Assembly: GCA_002329565.1 (NCBI GenBank)
Contig: DCTM01000052.1
Coordinates: 7,206-13,456 of the forward strand
DNA from: Firmicutes bacterium UBA1440
GTDB lineage: Bacteria; Bacillota; Clostridia; Peptostreptococcales; Anaerovoracaceae
DNA length: 6,251 nt
Reading direction: 5' to 3'
Part shown: positions 5,163-6,251 of the stretch, piece by piece
Layout of the letters: each line of letters starts with the position of its first letter
Position numbering within the stretch: the first letter of the stretch is position 1
Notes under the pieces: model-generated
Told to the model about the DNA's origin: nothing
Seen by the model: the letters and a program-made list of their open reading frames with translations, nothing else
Databases searched by the model: none
Program-made: the position numbers and the translations under genes

Positions 5163-5594
5163 ATGAAAATTGCTATTGCATCGGATCACGGAGGATTCGA
5201 ATTAAAGGAGCATTTAATTAAATTTCTGGAAACGGAGGGCATCGAGGTCAATGACCTCGGCACTTATTCGGACGAGTCGGTGGATTATCCTGTGTTTGGC
5301 AGCTCTTGTGCACTGAAAGTGGCGCAGGGTAAGGCGGACAGAGGCATAGTAATATGCGGCACCGGCATAGGAATTTCTATAGCAGCAAACAAAGTGAAGG
5401 GCATCAGATGTGCTCTTTGCACTTCCCCTGAAATGGCGGAACTCACGCGCAAGCACAACGATGCGAATATGCTCGCACTCGGCGGCAGAATTACCGACAC
5501 GGAGACCGCGATTCAAATTACAAAGGCTTGGCTCGAAACCGAGTTCGAAGGCGGAAGACATCAGAGGCGCGTTGACATGCTGAACGAAATGTAG
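5163..5594 (+). CDS. rpiB: Ribose-5-phosphate isomerase B
   Basis: The 143-residue product belongs to the RpiB/LacAB family, which interconverts ribulose-5-phosphate and ribose-5-phosphate in the non-oxidative pentose phosphate pathway. It starts with MKIAIASDHGG, where Asp8 and His9 are the conserved substrate-contact pair. The active-site cysteine is Cys65 in CGTGIG (65-70), the catalytic-loop signature. HNDANMLALGGR (98-109) and the phosphate-contact GGRHQRRV segment (130-137) are also present. Length is close to the usual 145-150. The ATG at 5163 is preferred over an in-frame ATG 24 bp upstream because AAGGAG (5148-5153) fits it at 9 bp spacing and the protein then starts on the family's first strand. 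upp follows after 39 bp with no terminator, suggesting one transcript. LacA/LacB subunits are related but normally occur as a pair in lac operons, which is not the context here. Confidence 0.96.
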   Translation: MKIAIASDHGGFELKEHLIKFLETEGIEVNDLGTYSDESVDYPVFGSSCALKVAQGKADRGIVICGTGIGISIAANKVKGIRCALCTSPEMAELTRKHNDANMLALGGRITDTETAIQITKAWLETEFEGGRHQRRVDMLNEM

Positions 5595-5633
5595 TGTAAG
5601 CCGACGCTTTTAATTTTAGGAGGTACAATATTC

Positions 5634-6251
5634 ATGGGAAAAGTTTATGTTTTCGATCATCCGTTAATTCAGCACAAAACCGCTCTGATTCGTCAGACGG
5701 CCACGTCAACCAAAGATTTCAGAACGCTTGTCAAGGAAATCGCGATGTTGATGGTATACGAAGCTATGCGTGATTTGCCGCTTACAGAAGTTGATATAGA
5801 GACGCCGATTTGCAAGACAAAGGTAAATGTGTTGCAGGGTGAGGATATCGCAATCGTACCGATTCTGCGTGCAGGGCTCGGAATGGTGGAGGGCATTCTG
5901 GAACTCGTGCCCAACGCAAAGGTTGGTCATATTGGCCTATACCGCGATCCGGAGACACACGAACCGATCGAATATTACTGCAAACTTCCCAATGATATAG
6001 ATAAGAGACAAATCTTTGTCCTGGATCCGATGTTGGCCACCGGAGGAAGTGCGGTAGCCGCAATAGATTTCGTCAAGGCAAGAGGCGGAAAGAATATAAA
6101 ATTCCTTTGCCTGATTGCTGCTCCCGAGGGAATAGAGGTGCTGCAGAAACAGCATCCCGATGTTGATATCTTCATCGCTTCTAAGGACGAGAGATTGAAC
6201 GAACACGCTTATATCGTTCCGGGTCTCGGCGATGCCGGCGACCGCATTTTC
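5634..6251 (+). CDS. upp: Uracil phosphoribosyltransferase, lacks only its last codons
   Basis: The frame is open for 206 codons to the window edge; Upp is usually 208-209 residues, so about three codons and the stop are missing. The enzyme converts uracil and PRPP to UMP and diphosphate in pyrimidine salvage in the cytoplasm. It begins [15 protein letters not shown], as is typical. The segment [14 protein letters not shown] lies in the first half, the PRPP-binding loop [11 protein letters not shown] is at residues 130-140, and the uracil-binding [11 protein letters not shown] is at the end (196-206). AGGAGGT at 5618-5624 gives a strong ribosome binding site 9 bp before the ATG. RpiB makes ribose-5-phosphate, the precursor of the PRPP that Upp uses, which fits the pairing. 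Confidence 0.97.
   Translation, partial: MGKVYVFDHPLIQHKTALIRQTATSTKDFRTLVKEIAMLMVYEAMRDLPLTEVDIETPICKTKVNVLQGEDIAIVPILRAGLGMVEGILELVPNAKVGHIGLYRDPETHEPIEYYCKLPNDIDKRQIFVLDPMLATGGSAVAAIDFVKARGGKNIKFLCLIAAPEGIEVLQKQHPDVDIFIASKDERLNEHAYIVPGLGDAGDRIF

Overview
The window carries the prmC–rpmE–prfA–sua5–rpiB–upp neighbourhood, all on the + strand. This translation-termination, tRNA-modification and pyrimidine-salvage block is typical of low-to-mid GC Firmicutes, most likely a member of Clostridia. The supporting signs are the gene set, strong AGGAGG-type ribosome binding sites, A-rich leaders, a GGQC-type RF1 and a long-form Sua5. The species cannot be fixed from the sequence alone.

Layout. Bases 1-317 are the C-terminal part of prmC, the methyltransferase that modifies the GGQ glutamine of release factors. 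Bases 318 to about 1440 hold no convincing gene. The first half (about 370-765) has balanced composition and many perfect stem-loops. The second half is AT-rich with short tandem repeats and a degenerate ~34-bp tandem array (1067-1300). An extended -10 promoter and a leader hairpin lead into rpmE (zinc-binding ribosomal protein L31, 1554-1754), which ends at a strong intrinsic terminator (1762-1794). A new promoter starts prfA (RF1, 2045-3106), followed by sua5 (3256-4518), the threonylcarbamoyl-AMP synthase for tRNA t6A. After sua5 is a 640-bp spacer with a duplicated copy of the sua5 3' end and a decayed acidic-repeat coding tract. Then come rpiB (5163-5594) and upp (5634 to the window end, lacking only its last few codons), only 39 bp apart and probably co-transcribed.

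Function. PrmC methylates RF1, L31 is part of the 50S subunit, RF1 terminates translation, and Sua5 makes the t6A precursor, so the first four genes serve translation. RpiB links the pentose phosphate pathway to ribose-5-phosphate and PRPP, and Upp uses PRPP to salvage uracil.

The unusual material lies between and within these genes: a 22-residue tandem repeat expanding the Sua5 interdomain linker, a broken gene built from 13-residue acidic repeats, a structured intergenic segment that may be an RNA, a 34-bp repeat array, and rpmE lying between prmC and prfA.
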